13,547 nucleotides of DNA, taken from an uncultured Roseiflexaceae bacterium (GTDB lineage: Bacteria; Chloroflexota; Chloroflexia; Chloroflexales; Roseiflexaceae). Shown here one piece after another: positions 12,805 to 13,547 of the stretch (positions are counted from its first letter, which is position 1; the number at the start of each line of letters is the position of its first letter). A program made the position numbers and the translations under genes. Location of the stretch: NCBI GenBank assembly GCA_903932805.1, contig CAIZHO010000303.1:1-13547 (forward strand), written 5' to 3'. The notes below the pieces were generated by a model. That model saw only the letters and a list, made by a program, of their open reading frames with translations, was not told where the DNA came from and searched no databases.

Positions 12805-13547
12805 ATGGCACAACGCATCTGGCAACTCGGATTAGTAGTCATCCTGATGCTCTGTATGCTCCTGGTGGCAGGCCACCAGAGCAACGATACGGGCGAAATC
12901 TTGTTCCCCGCGAGTGCCGGTGACAGTGTCTACATCCGCACCCGCGACGGCACACGGATCATCATTGATGCGGGCAACGATGCACCCACGCTGTTGAGCC
13001 TGCTGGCACACCACCAACCACTCTTTGCCACGGGGGTTGCAGATATTCTCATCCTCACACATCCCGGAGTCGCATGGCAAGGTGGGCGTGCAGCATTGAT
13101 CCAACGCGGAGTACGCGAGGTATGGGTTTTGGAGGCAGTGCGTGACGAGCTGGCTGAAGCCTGTCGCCAACCCCTGTACCAGTGTCGGATTGTGGCGCGC
13201 GGGACAACGTTTTCGCATGATGGTCTGACCCTGCGTATCATCGATACCCACGCAATCCGCATCGATTGGGCGGGTGGGGCGGTACTGGTGGCACACAGTG
13301 CCGATGTGTTGCCCGATAGTGGGGATTGGCCAGCAGACGGGGTCCGTGTCGTCTCGATGCCATGGGCGATGCCGCCGCCGCGTGACCTTTTGGCACGCAT
13401 CGCGCCCACACATATCATCTATCGCAGCGGTCAACGGCGTGATGCACCGGCGCGCCTGAGTTATGCCCAGCGGCGCGTCGGCGGCGAACACCTGCTCCAC
13501 CGCGACATCGACGGCACCATCCAAATCCTTCTTGCCGACCCGGCCAA
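12805..13547 (+). CDS. Exported ComEC C-terminal-like protein with degenerate metallo-beta-lactamase motif, 3' end missing
   Basis: 247 codons are visible before the window ends with no stop. An N-terminal hydrophobic segment (about 7-23) should anchor or export the protein. The rest recalls the metallo-beta-lactamase-fold domain at the end of ComEC/Rec2 DNA-uptake proteins: S-A-G-D-S-V-Y-I-R-T-R-D-G-T (37-50), I-I-I-D-A-G (52-57), I-L-I-L-T-H-P (81-87), G-G-R-A-A-L-I-Q-R-G (93-102) and V-R-V-V-S-M-P (180-186). The usual T-H-x-H-x-D-H metal motif is reduced to T-H86-P-G-V-A-W, so catalysis is doubtful. The ComEC channel domain is absent. GAGAGG (12794-12799) lies 5 nt before ATG 12805. It follows ridA by 69 nt. 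Family assignment rests on motif order and is moderate. Confidence 0.75.
   Translation, partial: MAQRIWQLGLVVILMLCMLLVAGHQSNDTGEILFPASAGDSVYIRTRDGTRIIIDAGNDAPTLLSLLAHHQPLFATGVADILILTHPGVAWQGGRAALIQRGVREVWVLEAVRDELAEACRQPLYQCRIVARGTTFSHDGLTLRIIDTHAIRIDWAGGAVLVAHSADVLPDSGDWPADGVRVVSMPWAMPPPRDLLARIAPTHIIYRSGQRRDAPARLSYAQRRVGGEHLLHRDIDGTIQILLADPA

Noticed and set aside
12832..13524. Minus-strand ORF of 230 codons opposite the ComEC-like gene
   Set aside because: The plus strand has an RBS, a start, a signal-like helix and family-like motifs; the antisense frame has none.
1..13547. CRISPR arrays, insertion sequences, attachment sites, tRNA or rRNA genes
   Set aside because: I found no spaced direct repeats, transposase or integrase motifs, terminal inverted repeats with target duplications, or cloverleaf-like segments.

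Overview
The window reads as an ordinary chromosomal segment of a free-living bacterium with moderately high GC. The best guess is a member of the Chloroflexota or a relative. This rests on a type 3 (archaeal/eukaryote-like) prolyl-tRNA synthetase, a stomatin/NfeD pair, lone lipoproteins and membrane-anchored hydrolases, and -10 boxes of the form TGGTAnnnT. Taxonomy is inference only, since no marker RNA is present. I see no phage, transposon, CRISPR array, tRNA or rRNA.

Layout, + strand 1-7936: the 3' part of rpe; proS; a hairpin-plus-U-run terminator ending one base before the ribosome binding site of the next gene; a three-gene unit (serine hydrolase of class A beta-lactamase fold, tandem-GNAT acetyltransferase, lipoprotein) packed with 1-nt spacing and an ATGA overlap; a membrane-anchored dienelactone-hydrolase-like enzyme; an SPFH/stomatin-NfeD pair; and a MerR-type regulator. 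A 20-bp perfect hairpin at 7948-7990 separates this block from a convergent minus-strand gene.

Layout, - strand 7992-12109: a gene for an unrecognised acidic protein with a near-consensus promoter and a long leader; about 255 bases without a supported gene; then SDR oxidoreductase -> GT2 glycosyltransferase -> GmhA-like SIS isomerase -> ROK sugar kinase, read right to left. The last three are tightly packed (13-nt gap, then ATGA overlap) and look like a sugar-phosphate/glycosylation module.

Layout, + strand 12221-13547: a possible 46-codon leader ORF overlapping the ridA start by ATGA, ridA itself, and the start of an exported protein resembling the ComEC C-terminal metallo-beta-lactamase domain but without the metal motif; it runs off the window.

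Functionally the window mixes housekeeping (rpe, proS, ridA), envelope maintenance (lipoprotein, SPFH/NfeD, anchored hydrolase) and a sugar module. Nothing here is a clear new defence or mobile system. The points most worth following are the shared extended -10 promoter class, the terminator abutting a start site, the serine hydrolase lacking the deacylating Glu, the GT2-SIS-ROK cassette, the acidic orphan protein and the degenerate ComEC-like protein.
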